10,936 nucleotides of DNA from an uncultured Desulfobacterales bacterium (lineage in GTDB: Bacteria > Desulfobacterota > Desulfobacteria > Desulfobacterales > G020354645). Each line of letters starts with the position of its first letter. The first letter of the stretch is position 1. The notes under the pieces are model-generated. The model was given only the letters and a program-made list of their open reading frames with translations, was not told the DNA's origin and ran no database searches. Made by a program: the position numbers and the translations under genes. The stretch spans positions 1 to 10,936 of the forward strand of contig CAMYNZ010000092.1 of assembly GCA_947259865.1 (NCBI GenBank). The letters are read 5' to 3'. Below, piece after piece: positions 1 to 7,422 of the stretch.

Positions 1-42
1 GGCGCGACCCTTATCGAGGCCAATTTCAGCTTCAGTGTTCAT
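1..42 (-). CDS. possible 5' end of a downstream gene in the kinase operon (partial)
   Basis: An ATG at 42-40 opens a frame that runs off the window edge after 14 codons (MNTEAEIGLDKGRA). It begins 7 bases after the stop codon of the sensor-kinase fragment on the same strand, spacing typical of co-transcribed genes. No good Shine-Dalgarno sequence precedes it. A short polar leader like this can precede a receiver domain, so a response-regulator partner is conceivable, but the fragment is too short for any family call. Confidence 0.3.
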   Translation of the reverse strand, partial: MNTEAEIGLDKGRA

Positions 43-49
43 GGATTTG

Positions 50-820
50 TCAAAGTGATTCGGAGGCGAATCGAAGTTTGAAATATTCTTTCTGCAGAAT
101 TTCTAACTGACCGAGGCAGTACGAACTTAAGCCTTGAATCGCAAACTCCTCCAGTTGTTCTAATGACGAACCGAAGGAATTTGCCCCAACGTACCACGCC
201 GACCCCTTGATGTGATGTGCGGTTTCCTGAACTGCCGCCCAATCCTCAGCGTCCGCTGCCGCTTTCATCGATTCAAGTTGTTCCGGGAACATCTCCAGGA
301 GCCGTGCGACGCTTTCGCACCACAATCTCTCGTTGCCTGATGCGAACCCCACTCCTCTTTCCCGATCGAGCACATCAACAGATAATTTTTGTTTAGCGGA
401 CATATGTTCTCGAACACCTATTTCGCTTTGCAGTTCGGAAAAATTTCTGACGACAAGTTCTCGCAAAGAATATTCATCAATAGGTTTGGTCAAAATGGCA
501 TCGAATTCGGCGGCGCCAAAATCGCCGTTTTTAAGACCGACTACATCCGCCGTTACCGCCACAACGGGTGGCAAGCGCAGTTTCCACGAATGCCGTAACC
601 TGTTCGTCGTTTCAAGGCCATCCATTCCGGGCATGTGAATGTCAATAAAGATCAACTTATATCGATTGACCTGAGGCACACCCAGGGCGGACCTGCCTGA
701 ATCTTCGGTGTCCACTTTGAATCCTAGCGATTCGAGCATGGCTTTCAACAAGTTTCGATTTATCTCGTTATCGTCCACTACCAGCACTTCCGAATCTCCA
801 ACATCAAATACGATTTCAGT
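50..820 (-). CDS. hybrid sensor histidine kinase, C-terminal receiver + HPt fragment (5' truncated)
   Basis: This is the phosphorelay end of a hybrid two-component sensor kinase. Counting from the GTG codon at 787, a receiver domain covers about residues 1-118. It shows the acidic pair D5/D6, the phospho-acceptor D49 in FIDIHMPGMDG, T79 and K101 in TKP. An HPt domain covers about 140-240, with phospho-His H191 in AHHIKGSA. The HATPase and sensor regions that should precede the receiver are absent. The frame stays open upstream of 787 and reads a plausible linker (IVFDVGDSE) to about 820. Beyond that, the DNA is clearly coding for a different gene on the other strand. The GTG at 787 has a GGAG eight bases upstream, so a stand-alone receiver-HPt protein is possible, but it would begin inside the first beta strand of the receiver. 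I infer a truncated gene. The stop codon is TGA at 52-50. Confidence 0.85.
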   Translation of the reverse strand, partial: TEIVFDVGDSEVLVVDDNEINRNLLKAMLESLGFKVDTEDSGRSALGVPQVNRYKLIFIDIHMPGMDGLETTNRLRHSWKLRLPPVVAVTADVVGLKNGDFGAAEFDAILTKPIDEYSLRELVVRNFSELQSEIGVREHMSAKQKLSVDVLDRERGVGFASGNERLWCESVARLLEMFPEQLESMKAAADAEDWAAVQETAHHIKGSAWYVGANSFGSSLEQLEEFAIQGLSSYCLGQLEILQKEYFKLRFASESL

Positions 821-830
821 CGCCCCATGG
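812..830. other. breakpoint joining two 5'-truncated genes head to head
   Basis: To the left the minus strand codes for a kinase receiver domain; to the right the plus strand codes for a peptide-binding protein. Both are recognisable almost up to this point and both lack everything N-terminal. No promoter, start codon, transposase, tRNA or terminal repeat is visible at the join. A genomic inversion or deletion, or a mis-joined contig, would produce this pattern; the sequence alone cannot separate them. Confidence 0.7.
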
Positions 831-1284
831 TTTCGAGATCGAGATGCACGGGTACCGCAACCGCCCCTATGGCGAAGCCATTATCGGTTATCTGAATGAC
901 GTAGGCATCAAAGCCAAGTTGAAATATCTGAAATACTCCGCCCTGCGGGAAAAAGTATATGGCAACAAGGTCACTTTTAATTTTACCACCTGGGGTTCAT
1001 ACGGCGTGAACGATATCTCCAATATCACCGGCAGAATGTATAATTTCACTGAAGTGGACTTTGCCCGGGATCCTCAGGTACGAGACTGGCTGGCGGAAGG
1101 TGATGCTACAGTTGACACAAAACTGCGCAAGAAGGTTTATAAGAAAGCCTTAAAGCGGATAGCGGATCAGGCATATGTGCTGCCTTTGTTCACCTGGGTG
1201 GCCAACTATGCGTTTTCCAAGGACCTGGATTTCAAGCCTTATCCGGATGCGGTCCCCCGTTTCTTTTTAGCGAAGTGGAAATAA
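823..1284 (+). CDS. peptide ABC transporter substrate-binding protein (SBP family 5), C-terminal fragment
   Basis: This is the C-terminal third of an extracytoplasmic solute-binding protein of the dipeptide/oligopeptide family (SBP_bac_5). The family feeds solute to DppBCDF-type importers, which follow directly. Family-like sequence starts at about 823 with PHGFEIEM, before the first in-frame ATG at 844, so the reading frame is truncated rather than naturally starting at that ATG. Recognisable stretches are YRNRPYGEAI, TTWGSYGVNDIS, FARDPQVRDWL and ADQAYVLPLF near the end. About 154 residues remain of a family length near 500. The signal peptide and the N-terminal lobe are missing, so this fragment cannot work as a binding protein. 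It ends with TAA at 1282-1284, overlapping a perfect hairpin. The missing part was lost in the rearrangement or assembly join at about 820. Confidence 0.85.
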   Translation, partial: PHGFEIEMHGYRNRPYGEAIIGYLNDVGIKAKLKYLKYSALREKVYGNKVTFNFTTWGSYGVNDISNITGRMYNFTEVDFARDPQVRDWLAEGDATVDTKLRKKVYKKALKRIADQAYVLPLFTWVANYAFSKDLDFKPYPDAVPRFFLAKWK

Positions 1285-1303
1285 AATCGTATGCCGATTT
1301 TAT
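1281..1303 (+). promoter_or_regulatory. stem-loop at the end of the binding-protein gene
   Basis: ATAAAATCG at 1281-1289 and CGATTTTAT at 1295-1303 form a perfect 9-bp stem with a 5-base loop, and the stop codon lies inside the left arm. No T-run follows. Hairpins between binding-protein and permease genes are known in other importer operons to protect the upstream mRNA and lower expression of the downstream genes. That role is inferred here from position. It could also be a weak, leaky terminator. Confidence 0.5.
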
Positions 1304-1369
1304 GACATGTTCGGACCAAGGGAAATTTTGCAGGCTTTTTAAATTTAATAACTAATTGGATTTAGCAAA

Positions 1370-2287
1370 ATGCTCATTTATATTGGCAAACGAATTATCC
1401 TGGCTTTGCTGGTTGCCATCGCGGCCTCTTTCATCAGCTTCATGATACTGAATCTATCGGGAGATCCAGCCGCTGCCTTGGCAGGTGCCGATGCAAGCCC
1501 GGAAGAAATTCGCTTCATTAGTGAAAAGTATGGCCTCGATCGTCCCATTCTGATTCAATACGTTGAATGGGTCGGTCGGGCCATGCGAGGCAATTTTGGA
1601 GAATCGCCCTATTTTAACCAGCCGGTAAAAGATATCATCGGCGATCGCATCGGTGTCACCCTGTTGCTGGGCACCTTTGCGTTTATGTTCGCCATTTGCC
1701 TGGCAATCCCTTTGGGCGTCATAGCCGCCATCCGACCCAATACCTGGATCGACCGAACGGCCTTGACCATTTCCGTTTTTGGTCAGGCCCTGCCTAATTT
1801 CTTTTTCGGTTTGATCCTGATTATCTTCTTCGGAGTAACGTTGCGCTGGTTACCGATATCGGGTGACAGCACCTGGCGGCATTTCATTCTGCCGGCTATT
1901 GCCTTGGGCTATTACGCCTCTCCCTCCCTGATGCGGCTGACCAGAACCGGTATGCTGGAAGTACTGGCGTCGGACTATATCCGCACTGCTAAAGCCAAGG
2001 GATTAAAAGCATTCCCCGTCCTGTTCAAACACGCCCTGCGTAATGCCATAATCCCAGTGGTTTCCCTGGGTTTTGTACAATTCGGGTATATGCTCGGCGG
2101 TGCGTTTATCATTGAATATGTTTTTTCCGTGAACGGCATTGGTTTTCTAGCGGTTAGATCCATCGAGCGCGCCGATCTTCCTGTTGTTCAGTCTATCGTG
2201 CTGCTTTTATCTATTATCTATGTATCCATGACATTGGTGGCCGATATTATTAATGCTTATCTAGACCCGCGTATACGGGCCAAATAA
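1370..2287 (+). CDS. dppB: peptide ABC transporter permease, DppB type
   Basis: Inner-membrane permease (305 aa) that forms half of the translocation channel of a dipeptide/oligopeptide importer. An N-terminal membrane segment at about residues 8-28 is followed by a periplasmic loop containing the family stretch EKYGLDRPILIQY. Further hydrophobic segments lie near 95-120, 130-157, 172-190, 224-248 and 273-296. The cytoplasmic coupling (EAA) loop is at about 201-225 (DYIRTAKAKGL), and the protein ends with the family-typical DPRIRAK. Length and layout match complete DppB proteins. The ATG at 1370 begins with the typical IGKRI start; upstream there is only a weak GGA. The gene lies 85 bases after the binding-protein fragment and 12 bases before the second permease. 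The true substrate (dipeptide, oligopeptide, nickel or glutathione) cannot be read from the sequence. Confidence 0.92.
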   Translation: MLIYIGKRIILALLVAIAASFISFMILNLSGDPAAALAGADASPEEIRFISEKYGLDRPILIQYVEWVGRAMRGNFGESPYFNQPVKDIIGDRIGVTLLLGTFAFMFAICLAIPLGVIAAIRPNTWIDRTALTISVFGQALPNFFFGLILIIFFGVTLRWLPISGDSTWRHFILPAIALGYYASPSLMRLTRTGMLEVLASDYIRTAKAKGLKAFPVLFKHALRNAIIPVVSLGFVQFGYMLGGAFIIEYVFSVNGIGFLAVRSIERADLPVVQSIVLLLSIIYVSMTLVADIINAYLDPRIRAK

Positions 2288-2299
2288 AGTGAGATAAAG

Positions 2300-3193
2300 A
2301 TGATCGAAACCACGGGTCCTTTTAAAGCTGTCATTTTTCCCACACCGATGCAGATGGTCTTTCGACAGGCCAAGCGTCACAAAGGCTTTCTAATCGGCGG
2401 CACTGTTTTACTTTTAATCGTTGCCATGGCCCTTTTGGCTCCGTTGATAGCGCCACACGATCCTTACAAACAAAGCCTCTCCAATCGTCTAATCGGTCCC
2501 ATTTGGCATGATGAAGGGACCTGGGATCATCCTTTGGGTACGGATAACCTGGGACGGGACTATCTGAGTCGTATTATTTACGGTGCCCGGATTTCGCTGC
2601 TAATCGGCGTGGCGGCGATGCTGATTTCGGGTGTGATCGGAACCATCATGGGGGTGGCCGCCGGTTATTTCGGGGGGCGGGTGGATATGGTCGTCAGTGC
2701 CATTATCACCATACGTCTGTCCTTGCCGATTATGATAGTGGCCCTGGCCGTGGTGGCCTTGGTGGGCGGTTCTTTGCTGATCGTGGTGCTGGTTCTGGGT
2801 TTGATGATATGGAATCGGTTTGCGCTGGTGATGCGCGCCTCAACCCAGCAGCTGCGCTCCATGGATTATGTCAATGCCGCCAAGACCTCAGGCTGTTCAA
2901 CGCTAAGAATCATTGCCACTGAAATCATGCCCAATATATTGAACAATTTGATCGTGGTAGCAACCCTGGAAATCACCCGGGCCATTTTGATCGAAGCGGG
3001 GCTGTCGTTTCTTGGCATGGGAGTTCAGCCGCCTCTGCCCTCATGGGGTCTGATGGTGGCAGAGGCCAAGGAGTTCATGCTGTTTAGCCCGTGGATGATT
3101 GTCATACCCGGTTCTGCCATATTTGCCCTGGTACTTTCCATTAACCTGCTCGGTGACGGGATCCGAGACATTACGGCACCGGAGGGACGATAG
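2300..3193 (+). CDS. dppC: peptide ABC transporter permease, DppC type
   Basis: Second inner-membrane permease (297 aa), partner of the preceding gene. After a cytoplasmic N-terminal stretch with RQAKRHKG, a membrane segment runs about 30-52. The family hallmark HPLGTDNLGRDYLSR is at 77-91. Hydrophobic segments follow near 98-122, 130-170, 213-235 and 265-285. The coupling (EAA) loop is at about 188-212 (DYVNAAKTSG), and EAGLSFLGMGVQPPLPSWG (232-250) is another DppC signature. NLLGDGIRD near the end is also typical. Its TAG stop at 3191-3193 overlaps by one base the GTG start of the ATPase gene, which suggests translational coupling within one operon. GAGATAAAG just before the ATG may serve as a weak ribosome site. 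The gene appears intact. Confidence 0.93.
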   Translation: MIETTGPFKAVIFPTPMQMVFRQAKRHKGFLIGGTVLLLIVAMALLAPLIAPHDPYKQSLSNRLIGPIWHDEGTWDHPLGTDNLGRDYLSRIIYGARISLLIGVAAMLISGVIGTIMGVAAGYFGGRVDMVVSAIITIRLSLPIMIVALAVVALVGGSLLIVVLVLGLMIWNRFALVMRASTQQLRSMDYVNAAKTSGCSTLRIIATEIMPNILNNLIVVATLEITRAILIEAGLSFLGMGVQPPLPSWGLMVAEAKEFMLFSPWMIVIPGSAIFALVLSINLLGDGIRDITAPEGR

Positions 3194-4191
3194 TGAACGC
3201 ACTGCTTGAAGTCAAAGGACTGCATGTGGACATACCACTGGAGGCAGGTGTCTTACATGCGGTGCGAGGCGTTGACATTGCCGTCGAGCGCGGCAAGACG
3301 CTTGCATTGGTGGGTGAGTCCGGTTGTGGGAAATCATTAAGCGTACTGTCGGTCATGAATCTTCTGCCAAATAAGGCCAAATGGACCGCGGACCGTATTT
3401 TTTTCGATGGTCAAAACCTCGAAAAGGTGACTTCAAGCCAGATGGCGGATATCCGCGGGTCTAAAATCGCCATGATCTTTCAAGACCCCATGACTTCCCT
3501 CAATCCCTGCTATACCATCGGCAACCAGCTTGAAGAAGCCCTGCAAACCCATCAGCATGTATCCAGGCATCAAGCCCGGGATCGCGCGGTATTTTTATTG
3601 GAGAAAGTAGGGATTACAGCTGCCGAAAGCCGCTTAAATCAATACCCCCATCAACTTTCGGGGGGGCTGCGCCAACGGGTGATGATTGCCATGGGATTGA
3701 TGTGCGGCCCGCCCTTGATCATTGCCGATGAACCCACCACTGCCCTTGATGTTACCATTCAGGCCCAGATTCTGGCCCTTCTTGCTTCCATACAGAAAGA
3801 GTTCGACATGGGGATGATCCTCATCACCCACGATCTGGGCGTCGTGGCCCGCATTGCCGACCATGTCAATATTATGTATTGCGGACAGGTCGTAGAGACC
3901 GGTGAGGCAGCTGATCTGTTCGAGAATCCCCTTCACCCTTATACCCAGGGGCTCTTGCGGTGTATCCCCATCCCCGGGAAAACCAATCCCGGAGCCCACC
4001 TGGGGTCGATTCCGGGAATGGTCCCCACACCCATCGGAGAACAGATTGGATGCATTTTTCAAAACCGGTGTGACTATGTGTTCGATGATTGCCAGTCAAC
4101 CGCAGTGGGGGTGACCCAGATCTCGGCCGGAAGAGGATATCGCTGTTTTTTAAACCCGGAAGTTTGCCGGAAAAACAGAATCGAAGGCTAA
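3193..4191 (+). CDS. dppD: peptide ABC transporter ATP-binding protein, DppD type
   Basis: One of two cytoplasmic ATPases that power the importer (332 aa). Walker A is GESGCGKS at 41-48, the Q-loop glutamine is Q97, the signature is LSGGL at 155-159, Walker B is LIIADE at 175-180 and the H-loop histidine is H213. The C-terminal oligo_HPY region begins near HPYTQGLL (249-255) and carries four cysteines, C287, C293, C300 and C318. Such cysteines are seen around an iron-sulfur cluster in structures of some relatives; a cluster here is inference. The start is GTG at 3193, chosen because GGAGG at 3181-3185 lies at the right distance and the protein opens with the normal LLEVKGLHV strand. It ends 5 bases before the next ATPase gene. 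All catalytic motifs are present. Confidence 0.94.
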   Translation: MNALLEVKGLHVDIPLEAGVLHAVRGVDIAVERGKTLALVGESGCGKSLSVLSVMNLLPNKAKWTADRIFFDGQNLEKVTSSQMADIRGSKIAMIFQDPMTSLNPCYTIGNQLEEALQTHQHVSRHQARDRAVFLLEKVGITAAESRLNQYPHQLSGGLRQRVMIAMGLMCGPPLIIADEPTTALDVTIQAQILALLASIQKEFDMGMILITHDLGVVARIADHVNIMYCGQVVETGEAADLFENPLHPYTQGLLRCIPIPGKTNPGAHLGSIPGMVPTPIGEQIGCIFQNRCDYVFDDCQSTAVGVTQISAGRGYRCFLNPEVCRKNRIEG

Positions 4192-4196
4192 CGCAA

Positions 4197-5159
4197 ATGA
4201 CAACTACCCTTTTGCATACAGAGGATCTCACCAAGGTATATCAGATCAGCGCCGGCATTTTCAAAGGCAAGCAGTCCTTGACCGCGGCCAATGGCATCAG
4301 CATCGATGTCAACCAGGGGGAGGTTGTCGGACTGGTAGGGGAGTCCGGCTGTGGAAAAAGCACCGTAGCCAAGATTATCCTGGGTCTGGAAAAGTCCACC
4401 ACCGGCAAAGTTTTCTTTGCCGGAGCGCCGATAGCGGATATGGACCGCGAAGAGATGTCACGTCGCATCCAACCCATATTTCAAGATCCCTATTCCTCTT
4501 TAAATCCACGCAAATCGATCGAATCGATTGTCTCTCTTCCCTATCGGGTCCACAAAGTGGGCAATAAATCCGAAATGGAGGCCAGAGTCGAGGAGATCCT
4601 GGATACGGTGGGCCTCCCCTCCCGAATGCGATACAGTTATCCTAACCAACTCTCAGGGGGACAGCGGCAGCGTGTTGCCATCGCCCGGGCGCTTATGATG
4701 AGCCCCGAGCTGGTGATTTGTGATGAACCCACTTCCGCTCTGGATGTATCGGTCCAATCTCAAATCCTGAATCTGCTTTTGGATCTGCGTGATCAGCAAG
4801 GATTGACCTACTTGATCATTACCCACAATCTTTGCGTGGTGGAGCACATCGCCACACGAGTGGCGGTGATGTATTTGGGCCGCATTGTGGAAGAGGCGGA
4901 AACCAGAAAGCTATTCGCCAATCCGCGCCATCCCTATACCCAAGCGTTGCTCTCATCGGTATTGACCCCGGAGCCGCAGATGGGTTTACCGGAAACCCAT
5001 CTGGGTATCGCCTATCCTAATCCCATCGATCCGCCGCCAGGCTGTACCTTTCATCCCCGATGTCCTAAGGCAACCGATATTTGTAAGACTGCTGCCCCGA
5101 AACCATTGATGGAAGCCGGTCGTCTGGTTGAATGCCACTATCCTGAAGCGGTCGATTAA
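4197..5159 (+). CDS. dppF: peptide ABC transporter ATP-binding protein, DppF type
   Basis: Second ATPase of the importer (320 aa). Walker A is GESGCGKS at 48-55, the Q-loop is Q96, the signature is LSGGQ at 152-156, Walker B is LVICDE at 172-177 and the H-loop is H210. The C-terminal region begins near [11 protein letters not shown], typical of DppF/OppF, and has four cysteines (C283, C289, C296, C313). The start is ATG at 4197. The frame is open further upstream to 4089, but that extension overlaps the end of the previous gene, has no family similarity, and a GAAGG lies 9 bases before 4197. It ends 64 bases from the convergent transporter gene. That short gap holds no convincing terminator, only a weak AACTCCA/TGGAGTT inverted repeat (5199-5205, 5237-5243) that runs into the other gene. 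Confidence 0.94.
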   Translation: MTTTLLHTEDLTKVYQISAGIFKGKQSLTAANGISIDVNQGEVVGLVGESGCGKSTVAKIILGLEKSTTGKVFFAGAPIADMDREEMSRRIQPIFQDPYSSLNPRKSIESIVSLPYRVHKVGNKSEMEARVEEILDTVGLPSRMRYSYPNQLSGGQRQRVAIARALMMSPELVICDEPTSALDVSVQSQILNLLLDLRDQQGLTYLIITHNLCVVEHIATRVAVMYLGRIVEEAETRKLFANPRHPYTQALLSSVLTPEPQMGLPETHLGIAYPNPIDPPPGCTFHPRCPKATDICKTAAPKPLMEAGRLVECHYPEAVD

Positions 5160-5223
5160 CCTTATCCTAAAAAACACAATAAAATGACGTTGGTTTTTAA
5201 CTCCAGGCAATAGCGCTGCACTT

Positions 5224-6156
5224 TCAGCCGGGCGATTGGAGTTGGGGGTGGCCTGCTTTTCGGTAATATCGGACTGAATCCGTGGAATAGATGACCAGGG
5301 CCGACCATATCAACACAAATGTCCACAGCTGAGTCATCTGGAAGGGTTCGTGATAAACAAAGATTGCCAGAAAAAACGTACAGCTGGGTGCAATGTATTG
5401 CAGGATACCGACCGTGGACAGATTTAGTCGTCTGGCGCCCGCGGTGAAAAAGAGCAGGGGAGGAGCGGTAATCAGAGCGGCGCACAGCAACAGGACATCT
5501 GTTTTAATGTTTACCCGTAAAAAGACACCTACACCGATGGTATCGAAATAAATCAGATAGCTCAATGCCGGTAGCAGAAGCAGAAGAGTTTCGACGGTGA
5601 GTCCAATCAAGGCACCCACCGGCGCTACTTTGCGAATGAGACCGTAAAATCCAAAGCTGAACGCCAGATAAAGCGAGATCCATGGCAGTTTGCCATATTG
5701 GATCGTCAGATAGCCGACACCGATTGCTGCCAGCACAACCGACACCAATTGAGGGAGGCGCAGGCGCTCCTTGAGAAAGATCATACCCAGCAAAACGTTA
5801 ACCAGCGGGTTAATATAATACCCCAGGCTGGTCTGCAGTATATTGTCGTTATTGATGGCCCAGATAAAGACAAACCAGTTGCTGGCAACGATCAAAGTGG
5901 TCGCCAGCAGTATCAGCAGGGTGCGGCCGGTTTTTAGGACGTGCTTGAATTCAGGCCACTTTTTCATTATCAGAACCAGAAGAATGAGGAACAGGCATGA
6001 CCACACAATCCGGTGCATGAGGATTTCAAAGGCCGGTACGGTCCGGATGGCCTTAAAATAAAAAACCGTCAGTCCCCAAATTAAAAAGGCCGTCGTCGCG
6101 CTCGCGACGCCAAGAAGAGACTCCCGTCGTGTTTGTTCTGATAGTTGCGCATTCAC
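5224..6156 (-). CDS. rarD: EamA-family transporter, RarD type
   Basis: Inner-membrane protein of the drug/metabolite transporter superfamily, RarD subgroup (named after E. coli RarD, linked to chloramphenicol sensitivity; the natural substrate is not known). With the GTG start at 6156 it is 310 aa, close to the usual 300 or so. About ten hydrophobic segments are present. RarD signatures are FLIWGLTVFYFK (24-35), SNWFVFIWAINN (92-103), SLGYYINPL with FLKERL (110-132), GLIRK (172-176) and ILQYIAP (251-257). The frame is open upstream to a TTG at 6252, giving 32 extra residues without similarity. GTG 6156 is preferred because an AGGACAGGG stretch precedes it and the protein then opens as RarD proteins do, with a short polar leader before the first helix. 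It is convergent with the importer operon and divergent from the acyl-CoA gene, so it is probably transcribed alone. Confidence 0.9.
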   Translation of the reverse strand: MNAQLSEQTRRESLLGVASATTAFLIWGLTVFYFKAIRTVPAFEILMHRIVWSCLFLILLVLIMKKWPEFKHVLKTGRTLLILLATTLIVASNWFVFIWAINNDNILQTSLGYYINPLVNVLLGMIFLKERLRLPQLVSVVLAAIGVGYLTIQYGKLPWISLYLAFSFGFYGLIRKVAPVGALIGLTVETLLLLLPALSYLIYFDTIGVGVFLRVNIKTDVLLLCAALITAPPLLFFTAGARRLNLSTVGILQYIAPSCTFFLAIFVYHEPFQMTQLWTFVLIWSALVIYSTDSVRYYRKAGHPQLQSPG

Positions 6157-6290
6157 TGATATGACCCTGTCCTTGAGTGAACGTTGGGTACCATAGATAG
6201 GCTCTATTTGAAAGACAAAAGGAAATCCCCAGTTTTCAAAGATATTGTTCAAATCAAAAGCCCTAATTGATACTTCGGTTGATCACATAA

Positions 6291-6319
6291 TTGACACCGA
6301 CAATCCATTTATTTATACT
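6291..6319 (+). promoter_or_regulatory. sigma-70-type promoter for the enoyl-CoA hydratase/isomerase gene
   Basis: TTGACA at 6291-6296 is a perfect -35 box. TATACT at 6314-6319 matches five of six bases of the -10 consensus. The spacer is exactly 17 bases. Transcription would start near 6326, giving a leader of about 44 bases that contains a strong Shine-Dalgarno. This is the best promoter in the window and suggests high basal expression. No operator-like palindrome is obvious next to it. Confidence 0.75.
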
Positions 6320-6369
6320 CCAAACAAAACTGCTTAACACCGTTTTCTAAATAACAGGGGAGGAATAGT

Positions 6370-7176
6370 ATGACTGATAACGATCCTTTTACAGTCGACC
6401 ACAACGGCCACATCGGATGGCTGACCCTCAATCGACCGGAAAAACGCAATGCCATGGGGTTTCGTTTTTTCGAGGCACTGGCCGGGCATTTTGCAGAATT
6501 TGATTCAAATCCGCAAGTACGGGTGGTGGTTATCAAGGCCGAAGGCAAGAGTTTTACTGCCGGTACGGATCTGCAGGAGGCTGCTTCGATGGCCAGCAGC
6601 GGGGCAACCGATGAGAGAGAGCTGCTGCGCAAAAAGATTGCAGAGCTCCAGTTAGCAATTACGGCAGTTGAGCAATGCCGCAAGCCCGTGATTGCGGCAA
6701 TTCACAGCCACTGCATTGGCGGCGGTGTCGATCTTATCAGCGCCTGTGATATCCGTCTGGCCGCAGCGGACACCATTTTCAGCATCCGAGAAACACGGAT
6801 GGGCATTATTGCCGATCTCGGTACCCTGCAGCGCCTTCCGTATATCATCGGGCAGGGCTGGTTCAGGGAACTGGCGCTTACCGGGCGGGATTTTAGTGCA
6901 GATGAGGCTTTGCAAATGGGACTCATAACGCGAATATGTGAAACCAGGGAAAAACTCTACCGGGCAGCCGAAAAACTTGCCGGCCAAATTGCGGCTTTGC
7001 CACCCCTGGCGGTGCAAGGTGTCAAAGACGTTATTAATTACAGCAGAGACCATGGCATCGATGCCGGACTTCATTATGTTGCCCAAAAAAATGCGGCCGC
7101 CCTCCCGTCCGAGGATCTCATGGAGGCCGTAACCGCTTTTATGGAGAAAAGAGAACCTGTGTTCAAGGGAAAATAA
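6370..7176 (+). CDS. enoyl-CoA hydratase/isomerase family protein, delta3,5-delta2,4-dienoyl-CoA isomerase-like
   Basis: Crotonase-fold enzyme (268 aa) acting on acyl-CoA thioesters in the cytoplasm. The CoA-binding/oxyanion-hole segments are SFTAGTDL (61-68) and HCIGGGVDL (114-122). Three acidic residues match those described for eukaryotic ECH1: D121 in GGGVD, E141 in IRETRMG and D149 in IIADLGTLQRLP. ECH1-type enzymes move paired double bonds of 3,5-dienoyl-CoA into the 2,4-dienoyl form, so that unsaturated fatty acids with odd-position double bonds can be beta-oxidised. The conserved ADLGTLQRLP stretch supports that subgroup over plain enoyl-CoA hydratase, whose two-glutamate pattern is not seen. 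The ATG at 6370 follows AGGGGAGGA (6356-6364) at ideal spacing, and a near-consensus promoter lies upstream. A neighbouring racemase-like gene on the same strand fits acyl-CoA catabolism. The family is certain; the exact substrate is inference. Confidence 0.88.
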   Translation: MTDNDPFTVDHNGHIGWLTLNRPEKRNAMGFRFFEALAGHFAEFDSNPQVRVVVIKAEGKSFTAGTDLQEAASMASSGATDERELLRKKIAELQLAITAVEQCRKPVIAAIHSHCIGGGVDLISACDIRLAAADTIFSIRETRMGIIADLGTLQRLPYIIGQGWFRELALTGRDFSADEALQMGLITRICETREKLYRAAEKLAGQIAALPPLAVQGVKDVINYSRDHGIDAGLHYVAQKNAAALPSEDLMEAVTAFMEKREPVFKGK

Positions 7177-7185
7177 GAATTAGAC

Positions 7186-7290
7186 GGGTTCAGGGTTCAG
7201 GGTTCAGGGTTCAAGGTTCAAGGTTCAAGGTTCAGGGTTCAAGGTGCAAGGTTCAAGGTTCAAAGTTGAAAGTTGAAAGTTGAAAGTTGA
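7186..7290 (+). repeat. 15-unit tandem heptamer array (consensus RRGTTSA)
   Basis: Fifteen in-phase 7-base units fill 105 bases without a gap. In order they are GGGTTCA four times, AGGTTCA three times, GGGTTCA once, AGGTGCA once, AGGTTCA twice and AAGTTGA four times. The variants are mostly grouped in blocks, as expected from stepwise local duplication by slippage. The array starts 9 bases after the stop codon of the isomerase gene and is non-coding. It has no spacers, so it is not a CRISPR array. Confidence 0.95.
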
Positions 7291-7315
7291 AGATATCCAT
7301 TGTCTCAACTTATAA

Positions 7316-7422
7316 AGAGTTATACAAAATTAAGCCAGGGTTATCATCTCAACCATTGGGTGATTGTGGCAGTTGACCAGAAGCAGACAGCAAAATCTGG
7401 GGCGTAATGCCTTTATAACTCT
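7316..7422. repeat. 9-bp inverted repeat inside the heptamer-flanked gap
   Basis: AGAGTTATA at 7316-7324 is the exact reverse complement of TATAACTCT at 7414-7422, with 89 bases between. The pair lies inside the two oppositely oriented heptamer arrays, so the whole 7186-7448 block has partial mirror symmetry. The interior contains no open reading frame of note and no convincing promoter. Confidence 0.5.

Noticed and set aside
844..1284. Complete small 146-aa gene starting at the ATG 844
   Set aside because: Family-like sequence continues upstream of that ATG, so it is the tail of a larger binding protein.
4089..4196. Upstream extension of the DppF-type gene
   Set aside because: It overlaps the end of the previous gene in another frame and has no family similarity; ATG 4197 has a ribosome site and gives a normal length.
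3634..4234. Antisense open frames opposite the DppD-type gene
   Set aside because: Both overlap a gene with all ABC motifs intact and show no family features.
5160..5243. Bidirectional terminator between the importer and RarD-type genes
   Set aside because: AACTCCA/TGGAGTT has a 31-base loop, reaches into the coding region and lacks a T-run next to the stem.
6157..6252. TTG-started extension of the RarD-type gene
   Set aside because: The 32 extra residues do not resemble the family, and GTG 6156 gives a normal N-terminus.
6652..7086. Antisense open frame opposite the isomerase-like gene
   Set aside because: No domain, and the plus-strand gene is complete with promoter and ribosome site.
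7186..7290. CRISPR array or telomere-like repeat
   Set aside because: Units are 7 bases with no spacers, and there is no chromosome end or cas gene.
7373..7401. Promoter TTGACC before the racemase-like gene
   Set aside because: No acceptable -10 box lies at 16-18 bases from it.
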